NCBI RefSeq assembly: GCF_017565305.1
Contig: NZ_JAGEKP010000015.1
Coordinates: forward strand, 1 to 64,000
Direction of reading: 5' to 3'
Length of the DNA: 64,000 bases
Origin: Leifsonia sp. TF02-11
Lineage (GTDB): Bacteria > Actinomycetota > Actinomycetes > Actinomycetales > Microbacteriaceae
The notes below the pieces were generated by a model. The model was not told where the DNA came from. It saw only the letters and a program-made list of their open reading frames with translations, and ran no database searches. The position numbers and the translations under genes are program-made. Positions 25,371 through 33,790 of the stretch are shown in pieces (within the stretch, counting starts at the first letter, position 1; every line of letters starts with the position of its first letter).

Positions 25371-25934
25371 GTGAGTCGATCCCCGCACCGCGCACTCCTC
25401 GAGGCGAGCGACGCGACGCTGGCCGACCGCGCGGCGCATGGCGACGAGGCCGCCTTCGAAGTGCTCGTGCGCAGGCACGCGCCCCTCATGCGTGCGTATG
25501 CCGCGCGGATGCTGGGATCGACCTACGAGTCGGACGACGTCGTGCAGGAGACGTTCGTGACCGCGTGGCAACGACTGGGCGAGCTCGGCGACGGCGGGGC
25601 GGTGAAGGCGTGGTTGATGAGGATCCTCAGCCGTCGCTGCATCGACCGCATCCGCGCACGACATGAATACGACGACGTCACGGAGCTCGACACGCCCACA
25701 CCTCCGAGCGAAGGTCCTGAACACGTTGCGGAGGTCCGCACCGCCCGCGAAGCGCTCACCCGAGCATTGGACGAGCTGCCCGCGCTGCAGAGGAGATGCT
25801 GGGTGCTCCGAGAAGTCGGACAGTACAGTTATGAAGAGATCGCAGCCGAGCTCGGCATCCCCGCCTCCACCGTGCGGGGGCAACTCGCACGTGGCCGCAG
25901 GAGGCTGCTCGACGCGATGGAGGACTGGCGATGA
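25371..25934 (+). CDS. ECF-type RNA polymerase sigma factor (187 aa)
   Basis: Region 2 reads MRAYAARMLGSTYESDDVVQETFVTAW, with the conserved DDVVQETF core. Region 4 has YSYEEIAAELGIPASTVRGQLARGRRRL. Length and layout are normal for the ECF group. The GTG at 25371 has a strong GGGAGG site. It overlaps the 25931-26527 gene by 4 bp and is divergent from the Asp23 operon, which is a likely target together with its own operon. Confidence 0.9.
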   Translation: MSRSPHRALLEASDATLADRAAHGDEAAFEVLVRRHAPLMRAYAARMLGSTYESDDVVQETFVTAWQRLGELGDGGAVKAWLMRILSRRCIDRIRARHEYDDVTELDTPTPPSEGPEHVAEVRTAREALTRALDELPALQRRCWVLREVGQYSYEEIAAELGIPASTVRGQLARGRRRLLDAMEDWR

Positions 25935-26527
25935 CCGACCCCCTCCTGCCCGGCGACGACCGGATCGACGGACACACCCTCGACGAGTTGAGCGACTACC
26001 TTGCGCGCGGGCGCAGGCCGGCCGATCCGAGCATCGACGACTCGCCGGAGTGCCGCGCAGCACTCGCCGCGCTCGAACGCCTCAGCCGGACCACGGCGGA
26101 GGCCCTCGCGGCGGAGGCGGAGAACGCACCGCTTGACGAGGGCTGGGTCAGCCGCATCCTCGACGGGATCCGGCTCGACGTGAAGGCGGGACGTCGCATC
26201 CCTGTGGTGCACCCGGACCCCGCTGCCGACCTCGGCCTCACGGAAGGGGCTGTGCGCGCGCTGATCCGCAGCGTCGGCGACAGCATCGACGGTGTCCTCG
26301 TGGGTCGCTGCCGACTCGACGGCGAGATCGAGACCCCCGGCGCGCCAGTGGCGGTGCACATCGAGATCTCGGTCAGATTCGGCGAACCGCTCGCCGAGGT
26401 GGCGACCCGCGTGCGCGAGGCCGTGGCGGCTGAGCTCGCACGGCACGCCGAGTTGGCGATCGAATCGGTGGACGTGACAGTGACGGATGTACGCGATGAG
26501 CGTCGCGACGATGGAGGTCCCGCATGA
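25931..26527 (+). CDS. Probable anti-sigma/Asp23-like protein (198 aa)
   Basis: The N-terminal ~60 residues (LDELSDYLARGRRPADPSID, then SPECRAALAALERL) look like a sigma-binding segment without the zinc HxxxCxxC signature. From ~residue 95 the pattern changes to an Asp23-like domain (GLTEGAVRALIRSVGDSID, VAVHIEISVRFGE, IESVDVTVTDV). A sigma-interacting module fused to an envelope-stress module, in a 4-bp overlap after the sigma gene, suggests a signal-coupled anti-sigma factor. That role is inferred, not demonstrated. Confidence 0.6.
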   Translation: MTDPLLPGDDRIDGHTLDELSDYLARGRRPADPSIDDSPECRAALAALERLSRTTAEALAAEAENAPLDEGWVSRILDGIRLDVKAGRRIPVVHPDPAADLGLTEGAVRALIRSVGDSIDGVLVGRCRLDGEIETPGAPVAVHIEISVRFGEPLAEVATRVREAVAAELARHAELAIESVDVTVTDVRDERRDDGGPA

Positions 26528-26856
26528 CCCCGACCGATCCCGCCTCGGTCGCCGCGCTCGCGGCGGAGGTGATCGCCGTGTCAGGTGTGTCTCGGCTCTA
26601 TCCGGCGGGCACGCTTGCCTCCCGGGTGGGCACCGCGATCGGGGCGGTGACCGGCGCATCGACACCGGGCGAACGGATCGCCGTGGGCGACGACCGCGTC
26701 GCGATCCGTATCGGTGTCGACAGCGGTTTCGCCACCGCGGTCGTATGCCGCGATGTCTACGCAGTGTCGCGCACGTGGGCCGACCGGGCCGGCCTCCCCG
26801 ACGCCGCCATCGAGGTCACGGCCGCCAGCATCGATGACGCCATTCAGGCCGACTGA
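26524..26856 (+). CDS. Asp23-associated hypothetical protein (110 aa)
   Basis: A short soluble protein with an Asp23-like strand-helix rhythm: VAALAAEVIAVSGVSRLYP, then IAVGDDRVAIRIGVDSGFAT and the helix in VSRTWADRAGLPDAAIEVTA. It overlaps the preceding gene by 4 bp and ends the sigma operon. I know no specific function. Confidence 0.55.
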   Translation: MTPTDPASVAALAAEVIAVSGVSRLYPAGTLASRVGTAIGAVTGASTPGERIAVGDDRVAIRIGVDSGFATAVVCRDVYAVSRTWADRAGLPDAAIEVTAASIDDAIQAD

Positions 26857-26925
26857 TCCGCGCGGTCCCCGGGGTGCGGCTCGAGCTCTTGCTCGGCCAG
26901 TCGGCGCTCTGTTCGCGGAAGCGCT

Positions 26926-27447
26926 CTACTTCGTGCCCCATCCGCCGGGAGGCCCGATGAGCAGCAGGGCGGACATGATGACGATCACACCGAGGATGAA
27001 GAGTGCGACGAAGGTGCGCGGATGCCTGACGAGCCAGCGGAGGAATCGGCGCGTCCACACGTGATCACGGGGACTTCCGGTCGCCTCGCGGTGCCAGTCG
27101 CCGTCGAGCAGATTGCGTCGTTCCAAGTGCCGGTCGAACGGAATCGTCGCGTATGGCACGACGGCCGTAGCCACGGCGGCAACGATACGCGACGGTCCCC
27201 ATTGCTGGTTGACGCCTATGAGAGCGGCCAAGAGAGCGTAAGTGATGAAGACGAACCCGTGGATCGAACCCGCGATCAGAACGGGCGTGGCACCGAGTCC
27301 CGCCGCATATTTCAGAACCATCCCGACGATCAGCAGCGACCACGTTATCGACTCGGCGATGGCGACGGCGCGGTAGACGCGTCGCGGAGTGACAGGCGAT
27401 CGTGCGGTGTTCGTCGCGATCGGCGCGGTGGATTGTCCAGTGGGCAT
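26926..27447 (-). CDS. DUF3817-family membrane protein (173 aa)
   Basis: The segment YRAVAIAESITWSLLIVGMVLKY through VFITYALLAALIGV is the DUF3817 core, with three to four membrane segments, including a C-terminal VALFILGVIVIMSALLLI. I use the ATG at 27447 (MPTGQST); an upstream in-frame start at 27531 would run into the operator and has no ribosome-binding site. The ribosome-binding site for 27447 is also weak. It is divergent from the TetR gene 27579-28160 and shares its palindromic control site. Confidence 0.75.
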   Translation of the reverse strand: MPTGQSTAPIATNTARSPVTPRRVYRAVAIAESITWSLLIVGMVLKYAAGLGATPVLIAGSIHGFVFITYALLAALIGVNQQWGPSRIVAAVATAVVPYATIPFDRHLERRNLLDGDWHREATGSPRDHVWTRRFLRWLVRHPRTFVALFILGVIVIMSALLLIGPPGGWGTK

Positions 27448-27534
27448 GGTGGCCGGTTCTTTCTGCCTGCCTGTTGCAGTGCATCGATACAGGAGCCCGG
27501 GCGTGAGGGCGTCGTTCGCCTGCACTTCCAACTA

Positions 27535-27553
27535 TACCGACACCCTGTCGGTA
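27535..27553. promoter_or_regulatory. TetR-type palindromic operator
   Basis: TACCGACACCCTGTCGGTA has perfect 8-bp arms and a 3-bp centre. It lies in the gap between the divergent DUF3817 and TetR genes, 26 bp before the TetR start. It is likely the repressor's own binding site, controlling both. Confidence 0.75.
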
Positions 27554-27578
27554 AGATTGCCCTGGGCATAATGGAGCG

Positions 27579-28160
27579 GTGCCGAAGATTTCCGCGCCGA
27601 CCGTCGGCGAGCATCGCGCGGCTCAACGCGCGGCGATACTGAAGGCGGCCGGTGAGATCCTCGTCGCCTCGGGCCTGGAACAGGTCACGCCGCGGGCTGT
27701 GGCAGAGCGGGCCGGACTTGCCCGCTCCAGCTTCTATGAGTACTTCGCCTCGCGAGACGACGCGTTGGCGGCAGTCGCCGTCGACGCGTTCGGCGAGTGG
27801 GAGGCGGAGCTCTCGCATGCTCTGTCGAAGCCCACCCCGACGGATCGTCTGCGTGCCGTGGTGGAGACCACGCTTCGGTTGACGGCGGACGGCAAGCACG
27901 ACATCGCTGCGATTCTTCAACGGGCGAGGCTTTCGCCGAGCAGGGAGGAGGACATCATGCTCTTGCATGACAAGCTTCTCGCACCGCTCGACTCGCTCTT
28001 GAGAGACCTCGACGTCCCCGACCCCGAGATCCATCGCTCTCTTCTCCGGGGGCTCTTGAACTCCGGGATGGAGCTCGTCAACGGTGGTCGGAGTGTCAGC
28101 GAGGTCGCGGCGCGGATAACCGCCCTCCTCGAGCGAGGCCTCCTCCCGGCGATGGATTGA
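27579..28160 (+). CDS. TetR-family regulator (193 aa)
   Basis: Helix-turn-helix at residues ~15-60: RAAILKAAGEILVASG, VTPRAVAERAGLARSSFYEYF, then a helical ligand domain. The GTG start at 27579 has GGAG upstream. A perfect palindrome at 27535-27553 lies in front of it, so it probably represses itself and the DUF3817 gene. A GC-rich inverted repeat just past the stop may terminate it. Confidence 0.88.
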   Translation: MPKISAPTVGEHRAAQRAAILKAAGEILVASGLEQVTPRAVAERAGLARSSFYEYFASRDDALAAVAVDAFGEWEAELSHALSKPTPTDRLRAVVETTLRLTADGKHDIAAILQRARLSPSREEDIMLLHDKLLAPLDSLLRDLDVPDPEIHRSLLRGLLNSGMELVNGGRSVSEVAARITALLERGLLPAMD

Positions 28161-28353
28161 AGCGAGCGGGCCGCGGCTCCTCGCCGCGCCCCACGGGAAT
28201 CGCGGGGCGTCTTCTTCGCCGGACCCCGATCACGCGCTCCCGAGGTTAGGGCTGGCTCAGCTTGCTAGACGACGCCTTCGAGCCGGCCCTACCATCGACC
28301 TGGCGCCCCGAAATTCGGGGGCCGAACCTTCGACGAAACATGCGAAGATCTTC

Positions 28354-28373
28354 ATCTGCACATAGATGCAGAT
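28354..28373. promoter_or_regulatory. Palindrome upstream of the M-box leader
   Basis: ATCTGCACATAGATGCAGAT has 7-bp perfect arms (ATCTGCA/TGCAGAT) and a 6-bp centre. It lies 28 bp before the M-box in the 28161-28785 non-coding region. The spacer 28161-28400 contains no gene I can support. The palindrome may bind a repressor or be part of the promoter. Confidence 0.35.
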
Positions 28374-28400
28374 AGGCGATTTTCGGAGTAACATCACGTT

Positions 28401-28561
28401 CGTAGGTGCCGATCGTTAGCTGAGGCTCCTTCGCGAAAACATGCCAGCGACCCCAAATGTCGAGAGACGCCACGGGTCAGGACAGGTCTCCCCGGCTTAA
28501 GGGGTGGCCCCGATTGGCTCCCGGTTCCCGGGTGACGTCGCGGAGTGCCAAAGGTCTTACG
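28401..28561 (+). ncRNA. M-box (ykoK) magnesium riboswitch
   Basis: The leader contains the conserved M-box landmarks in order: GTTAGCTGAGGCTCCT (about 28415-28430), then ATGCCAGCGACCCCAAATGT with GAGAGACGCCACGGGTCA just after it (about 28441-28480), and a 3' GTGCCAAAGGTCTTACG closing segment. These match the class of Mg2+-sensing leaders that lower expression of magnesium transporters when Mg2+ is abundant. It precedes the NRAMP-related gene at 28786. The expression platform between 28562 and 28785 includes a GGGAGC/GCTCCC hairpin but no clear U-tract. Boundaries are estimated from consensus by eye. Confidence 0.8.
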
Positions 28562-28785
28562 TGGAGAGGCGCCGCCGGTCTCGGCGGTCCTGGAGGCAGC
28601 GGAACGCGGACTGGGAGGTGAGCGATGAGCGAGTGCGATAGACGGGAGCCGATCGCTCCCTCCTCCCTGCTCTGAACGCGTCCGTCCGACCCGTTCCGGC
28701 CGCCGAACGCGGCCACCTTTCCTGCTCGTGCCCGCGACGGCGCGCGCCGATTCCCCGCGCGCCGCCGAAGAGAAAGCGATTCGCC

Positions 28786-30423
28786 ATGCCCTCGACCATG
28801 CAGACCCCGCCCCCGCAGAACGCCGTCCTCGATTCGGCGCACGTCGGCGATATCCAGGGTGCCTTCGGCACCATCCCCGTCGGAGACGACGCTGCACGGA
28901 CCAAACTGTCCGCGAAGCTGAAGACGCTTCTGGCGATCGTGGGTCCCGGACTGATCGTGATGGTGGGCGACAACGACGCGGGTGCCTTCGGCACCTACAC
29001 GCAGGCCGGTCAGAACTACGGGTACAGCCTGCTGTGGACGCTCCTGCTGCTGGTGCCGGTGCTCTACGTGAACCAGGAGATGGTGCTGCGGCTCGGGGCG
29101 GTGACGGGGGTGGGTCACGCCCGGTTGATCCTGGAGCGGTTCGGGAAGTTCTGGGGCGCGTTCAGCGTCATCGACCTGTTCCTGCTGAACGCCTTGACCA
29201 TCGTCACCGAGTTCATCGGGATCAGCCTGGGGCTGAGCTACCTGGGGCTGCCCCAGATCCCCGGCGTCATCATCGCCGCCGTGGTGATCATCGCTGCGGC
29301 CTCCACGGGATCGTTCCGGCGGTTCGAACGGCTGTGCATGTTCCTGATCTTCGGGTCGCTCATCCTGGTCCCGCTGGCGTTCCTCGCGCACCCGTCGCTC
29401 ACCGAGGTGGCGCGCGGGTTCTTCGTTCCGGGGCTCCCGGCCGGGGCGGAGCTGTCGACGGTGATGCTGCTGATCATCGGCATCGTCGGCACCACCGTGG
29501 CGCCGTGGCAACTGTTCTTCCAGCAGTCATACATCATCGACAAGCGCATCACTCCCCGGTTCATCCCCTACGAGAAGGTCGACCTGTGGGTGGGGATCGT
29601 CATCGTGGTCATCGGCGGCGCGATCCTCATGGCCGTCCCGGCCGCGGTCTTCGCCGGGCAGCCCGAATTCGGCAACTTCACCGACGCGGCCGGAGTCGCC
29701 GCCGGGATCGGAAAGTACGTCGGGAAGGTCGCCGGCATCCTGTTCGCTATCGCGCTGATCGACGCGTCCATCATCGGTGCGGCCGCGGTCGGCCTGTCCA
29801 CGTCGTACGCGCTGGGCGACACCCTCGGGCTCAAGCACTCCCTGCACCGCAAGGTCCGCGATGCGAAGGGGTTCTACGCGGTGTTCGCCGGGCTGCTCCT
29901 CGTGGCCGCCGCGGTGGTGGTGCTCCCGGGCAGCCCGCTCGGCCTGATCACCGTCGGCGTGCAGGTCCTCGCCGGAGTGCTGCTGCCGTCGGCGACGGTG
30001 TTCCTGCTGCTGCTGTGCAACGACAAGGAAGTGCTGGGGCCGTGGGTGAACGGGCGCTGGCTGAACGTGTTCACCTCCGCGGTGATCGCGGTGCTCGTGA
30101 TCCTGTCGCTGGTCCTGACGGCGAGTGTGATCTTCCCGAGCATCACGAGCGGTCAGATCGTCCTGATCCTCGCCGCGGGAGGTGCCTTGTCGGTGGCGGT
30201 CGGTGTCGCTTTCGGCATCTGGCGGCTGCGGCACCCGGCCCCGGCTGCACCGGCGGTCGCCCGCGGCGACCGGGCCGGCTGGCGGATGCCACCCCTGGCG
30301 TTGCTGAACCCCCCGAAGCTCTCGACCGGGCGCCGGCTCGGGCTCAGCGTCCTCCGCGGGTACCTGCTGATCGCGATGATCCTGGTCATCGTCCGGGTGG
30401 TGCAACTGGCCCTCGGCCACTGA
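28786..30423 (+). CDS. NRAMP-related magnesium transporter (545 aa)
   Basis: An NRAMP-fold membrane protein with 11-12 hydrophobic segments. The family's TM1 metal motif DPGN is replaced here by D64-A65-G66-A67 (GDNDAGAF). The TM6 motif ATVMPH is replaced by T236-T237-V238-A239-P240-W241, so the conserved metal-binding methionine is alanine. Loss of that Met is the mark of NRAMP-related Mg2+ transporters (NRMTs). The upstream M-box and downstream MgtE-N/CBS and MgtC genes all point to Mg2+. The C-terminus adds a long extra region (about residues 480-545) with a basic cluster before a last hydrophobic helix. Confidence 0.88.
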   Translation: MPSTMQTPPPQNAVLDSAHVGDIQGAFGTIPVGDDAARTKLSAKLKTLLAIVGPGLIVMVGDNDAGAFGTYTQAGQNYGYSLLWTLLLLVPVLYVNQEMVLRLGAVTGVGHARLILERFGKFWGAFSVIDLFLLNALTIVTEFIGISLGLSYLGLPQIPGVIIAAVVIIAAASTGSFRRFERLCMFLIFGSLILVPLAFLAHPSLTEVARGFFVPGLPAGAELSTVMLLIIGIVGTTVAPWQLFFQQSYIIDKRITPRFIPYEKVDLWVGIVIVVIGGAILMAVPAAVFAGQPEFGNFTDAAGVAAGIGKYVGKVAGILFAIALIDASIIGAAAVGLSTSYALGDTLGLKHSLHRKVRDAKGFYAVFAGLLLVAAAVVVLPGSPLGLITVGVQVLAGVLLPSATVFLLLLCNDKEVLGPWVNGRWLNVFTSAVIAVLVILSLVLTASVIFPSITSGQIVLILAAGGALSVAVGVAFGIWRLRHPAPAAPAVARGDRAGWRMPPLALLNPPKLSTGRRLGLSVLRGYLLIAMILVIVRVVQLALGH

Positions 30424-30464
30424 CCCGCTCTCCCGCATAATTCTGCTGAAAGGACGTGGAAGTC

Positions 30465-31706
30465 ATGAACGACGCAGTCACCACCGCCGACACCACGGTG
30501 ATGCTCTCCCGCCTGCTGCGCGGGCCGATCCGCGACGGGCACGGCACCCAGATCGGCGCTCTGGCCGACCTGATCGTCCGCCTCGGACCCGAAGGCTACC
30601 CTGCCGTCACCGGACTGGTGGCGCGGGTCGGCGGCCGATCCGTGTTCGTCCCGGCCGAGAGCATCACGGAGCTCGGCGATGGGTCGATCACCCTCGGCAC
30701 GGCCCGCCTCGACCTCCGGCCGTTCGAGCGGCGGCCCGGCGAAGTGCTGTTGAAGGAGGCCGTGCTCGGACACCGTCTGGTCGATGTCGAGCACGCCCGG
30801 CTGGTCCGCGCCTACGACATCGCCATCCGACACGACGGCCAGGGCTGGGTGGCCTCGGGGGTCGACGTCAGCGCGCCGCTGTGGCGTGGTCGACGCGACC
30901 ATCCCGTCCGCGACTGGACGTCGTTCGACGCTCTGATCGGTCACGCACCGTCGGTGGCGCTGCGATCACGCTTCCGTCGGCTCGACGGTCTCCGTGCCGC
31001 AGAGATCGCCGACGTCATCGAATCGGCGACCCAGAGCGAGCGCGCCGACCTGTTCGAGCACCTGCACGGCGACCCCGAACTGGAAGCGGACGTCATCGAA
31101 GAGCTCGACGACGACGAGCAGGCCCGCGTGCTCAGGAGCAGGGGCACCGCGGAGATCGCGGCGGTCCTGAGCCGCATGCACGCCGACGATGTCGTCGACG
31201 CCATCCTCGAGCTCCCGCAGGATCGTCGTACGGCCGTCCTGGACGCGCTGCCGGCCCCGCAACGGCAGGACGTGCTGCGGCTGATGCACTACCAGAACCG
31301 CAGCGCCGGCGGCATGATGGGCGTCGAGTACCTGGCCGTCCCTCCCGACACCGCCGCCCGCGACGCCGTGGAGGCGGTGCGCGCCGCGCGCATCCAGGAC
31401 CAGGCGCTCACCACCGTCCATGTCGTCGACGCCGAGAACCGCCTGGTCGGCGCCGTCGGCCTCCTCCAGCTGCTCCGCGCCGACCCGCAGGCACCCGTCA
31501 GCGAGATCGCCGAGCCCGAGCCGGTCGCGGTCGCCCCGTCGGACGATGCCGTCGCCGTCGTGAACACCATGGCCGACTTCAACCTGCTGTCGGTGCCCGT
31601 GGTCGCGGATGACGGCGAACTCGTCGGCATCATCACCGTCGACGACGCCCTCGAAGAGTCCATCCCCGACGACTGGCGCGAACGCGGGCGTACCCGCACC
31701 CCCTGA
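30465..31706 (+). CDS. Soluble MgtE N-domain/CBS protein with PRC-like start (413 aa)
   Basis: The N-terminal ~150 residues have PRC-barrel-like strands (LSRLLRGPIRDGHGTQIGAL, then VTGLVARVGGRSVFVPAES). An MgtE intracellular N-domain follows (LRAAEIADVIESATQSERAD, VLRSRGTAEIAAVLSRMHAD). Two CBS domains at the end (YLAVPPDTAARDAVEAVR.. and VAVAPSDDAVAVVNTMADF..) complete it. No membrane domain exists, so it cannot be the channel. It is the sensor half of MgtE on its own, presumably regulating the neighbouring NRAMP-like transporter by Mg2+ and nucleotide binding. The ATG at 30465 has AAGGA upstream. Confidence 0.8.
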   Translation: MNDAVTTADTTVMLSRLLRGPIRDGHGTQIGALADLIVRLGPEGYPAVTGLVARVGGRSVFVPAESITELGDGSITLGTARLDLRPFERRPGEVLLKEAVLGHRLVDVEHARLVRAYDIAIRHDGQGWVASGVDVSAPLWRGRRDHPVRDWTSFDALIGHAPSVALRSRFRRLDGLRAAEIADVIESATQSERADLFEHLHGDPELEADVIEELDDDEQARVLRSRGTAEIAAVLSRMHADDVVDAILELPQDRRTAVLDALPAPQRQDVLRLMHYQNRSAGGMMGVEYLAVPPDTAARDAVEAVRAARIQDQALTTVHVVDAENRLVGAVGLLQLLRADPQAPVSEIAEPEPVAVAPSDDAVAVVNTMADFNLLSVPVVADDGELVGIITVDDALEESIPDDWRERGRTRTP

Positions 31707-31757
31707 TCGCGGAACCACGCGACCCGCAACCCGCCTGAGGCCTGAAGGAGCAGAACC

Positions 31758-32540
31758 GTGAACCTCACCGACCTGGACTACCTGCTGCGCCTGCTGCTCG
31801 CCGGCGGATGCGGCCTGCTCATCGGGCTGGAGCGTCAGTACCGTTCCCGCACCGCCGGGCTCCGCACCCAATCACTGGTCGCCGTCGGCGCGGCCGCGTT
31901 CGTCCTGTTCGGCATCCAGGCGAACGTGCCCCAGGCGCCGCTGCAGATCGCCGCATACGTGGTCTCGGGTGTCGGCTTCCTCGGCGGTGGTGTGATCCTG
32001 CGGCAGGGGTTCACCGTGCAGGGACTCAACACCGCGGCCACCCTGTGGTGCTCCGCCGCCGTCGGCTGCCAGGCCGCCGGCGGCCACGTGGTCCCCGCGC
32101 TCACCACCACGGGGATCGTGCTGGCCATCCACCTGCTGCTCCGGCCGCTGGGCCGGCTGGTCGACCGGGCGCCCGTGGCCAAGACCGACACCATCGGCGC
32201 GTACGCGCTCACCGTGCTCGTCGACGACGCGCGGGAGCCCGAGGTGCGCTCGCGCCTGAGCGAGCTGCTCAGCGAACCGGACATCATCGTCCACGCCATG
32301 AGCAGCCACCTCGACGCCACCACGGAGAAGGGTCACGAGCTCTCCCGGCTCGAGGCCGAAGTCCTCATCGAAGGCGCCGCCCCGGCGCTGCTCGACAGCG
32401 TGATCACCCAGATCTCCCTCGAAGACGGCATCAAAGAAGCCTCCTGGCGTTCAGAGGACCCCGAGCCCGTTCCCGTGCAGTCCCTCGACCAGGGCCGACT
32501 CGGTCTCCGCTCGCTCTTGAGACGGCGGGGTGACGCATGA
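31758..32540 (+). CDS. MgtC/SapB-family protein (260 aa)
   Basis: The MgtC signature is clear in the first 120 residues: RLLLAGGCGLLIGLERQYRSRTAGLRT and VSGVGFLGGGVILRQG..VQGLNTAATLWCSAAVG, with four to five membrane segments. The C-terminal ~110 residues form a soluble ACT-like domain. MgtC is linked to magnesium homeostasis and intracellular growth in other bacteria. It overlaps the 53-aa gene by 4 bp and is probably co-transcribed with the M-box-controlled genes upstream. Confidence 0.88.
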   Translation: MNLTDLDYLLRLLLAGGCGLLIGLERQYRSRTAGLRTQSLVAVGAAAFVLFGIQANVPQAPLQIAAYVVSGVGFLGGGVILRQGFTVQGLNTAATLWCSAAVGCQAAGGHVVPALTTTGIVLAIHLLLRPLGRLVDRAPVAKTDTIGAYALTVLVDDAREPEVRSRLSELLSEPDIIVHAMSSHLDATTEKGHELSRLEAEVLIEGAAPALLDSVITQISLEDGIKEASWRSEDPEPVPVQSLDQGRLGLRSLLRRRGDA

Positions 32541-32698
32541 ACGACCTCGACCTCCGCGCTCTCATCCCGCTCGCCATCGTGCTCAGCATCACGGCACTGA
32601 CCGTGAGCCTGGCCCTGACCGACGCCTTCCGCGTGCACCGGGCGCACTCGAAGCTCCACCACGCAAGCCAGCACCCGAGGAAGCGGCCGCCGCAGTAG
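32537..32698 (+). CDS. Small single-span membrane protein (53 aa)
   Basis: ATG at 32537, in a 4-bp overlap with the MgtC stop, to TAG at 32696-32698. The protein is MNDLDLRALI, one hydrophobic segment (PLAIVLSITALTVSLAL), then a basic His-rich tail (RVHRAHSKLHHASQHPRKR). Translational coupling, one membrane helix and a basic tail suggest a small partner of MgtC. It recalls MgtR and MgtS-type regulatory peptides, but without sequence similarity that I can see. Confidence 0.6.
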   Translation: MNDLDLRALIPLAIVLSITALTVSLALTDAFRVHRAHSKLHHASQHPRKRPPQ

Positions 32699-32841
32699 TG
32701 CGAACCGGGAGGCTCCCGCACCGTGACATCTGTCACTCGCGCGCGTGACATCAGGGCACTTTCGCCGCCTTCGCACGTTCGCTGGGATGGAGGGACGACG
32801 AAACCGCGGACTCCGAGCCGCCCTCCCGAGATGAGAACCCT

Positions 32842-33786
32842 GTGCGAAAACGCGTGAAGATCACCCTGCTGACGATCGGCGCGATCGTGGCGCTTCCCGT
32901 CCTGCTGCTCACGACCACGTCGATCGTGAACGCCGTGGCGACGCCGTCCGACCTCGCGGCGATCACGCCGTACGGCGAGAAGGTCCCCGTTGACGGCAAG
33001 AAGATGAACGTGGTCGACACCGGGACGGGGCAGGAGACGATCGTTCTGCTCCCCGGCCTCGGCACTGCGGCACCTGCGCTCGACTTCCAGCCGCTCATCT
33101 CCGAGCTCGACAAGAAGTACCGGGTGATCGCGGTCGAACCGTTCGGCACCGGATTGAGCGACCAGACCAGCAGCCCTCGCACCGCGAAGAACATCGCCAG
33201 AGAGGTGCACGAGGCGCTGCGGTACCTCGGGGTCGACCGCTACGTGCTGATGGGGCACTCGATCGCCGGGATCTATGCCCTCGAGTGCAGCTCCCTGTAC
33301 GCGGATGAACTCATCGCCTTCGTGGGGATCGACAGCAGTGTCCCCGGTCAGCCCGGCTGGGATGAGCCGGCCCCGACCGATGGCCTCGCCGCCCTTCGCG
33401 ACCTCGGCATCCTCCGCGTCCTGGCGGCCGTGTCCGGCGATCCGTACGCCGGGATGCCGTACGACGAGCACACGAAGGAGCAGATGCGACTTCTGACCAC
33501 GAAGAACTCGACCGAGCCGACGCTCCTCGACGAGATGAACCGGACCGCCGCCAACTTCGCCTCGGTGCGGAGCATGACGTTCCCGGCGTCGCTGCCCGTC
33601 CTGCTCTTCGTGAGGCGGGACGACCAGGACGTCCCCGGCTGGCTCGCCCTCCACGAGAAGCAGGCGGCGACCGTCGAACGAGGAAAGGTCATCGTGCTGG
33701 AGGGTGAGCACTACCTGCACCACACCCGATCGGCCGAGATCGGAACGGACACCACGGCGTTCCTGGATTCTCTCCCGATACGCTGA
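32842..33786 (+). CDS. Alpha/beta hydrolase, membrane-anchored or secreted (314 aa)
   Basis: An N-terminal hydrophobic segment (ITLLTIGAIVALPVLLLTTTSI) is a signal anchor. The alpha/beta-hydrolase fold follows, with an oxyanion segment (VLLPGLGTAAPAL), the nucleophile elbow GHSIAG, and a late His in GEHYLHHT. The start is a GTG at 32842 with no strong ribosome-binding site. It lies 4 bp upstream of the histidine kinase and may be co-transcribed with it. The substrate is unknown. Confidence 0.8.
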   Translation: MRKRVKITLLTIGAIVALPVLLLTTTSIVNAVATPSDLAAITPYGEKVPVDGKKMNVVDTGTGQETIVLLPGLGTAAPALDFQPLISELDKKYRVIAVEPFGTGLSDQTSSPRTAKNIAREVHEALRYLGVDRYVLMGHSIAGIYALECSSLYADELIAFVGIDSSVPGQPGWDEPAPTDGLAALRDLGILRVLAAVSGDPYAGMPYDEHTKEQMRLLTTKNSTEPTLLDEMNRTAANFASVRSMTFPASLPVLLFVRRDDQDVPGWLALHEKQAATVERGKVIVLEGEHYLHHTRSAEIGTDTTAFLDSLPIR

Positions 33787-33790
33787 CGAC

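Noticed and set aside
28306-28320. Short palindrome CCCCGAA-A-TTCGGGG
   Set aside because: Only 7-bp arms in GC-rich sequence, with no promoter or T-run beside it to give it a role.
28246-28473. Minus-strand frame of 75 codons opposite the M-box
   Set aside because: It lies over the conserved riboswitch landmarks and has no ribosome-binding site.
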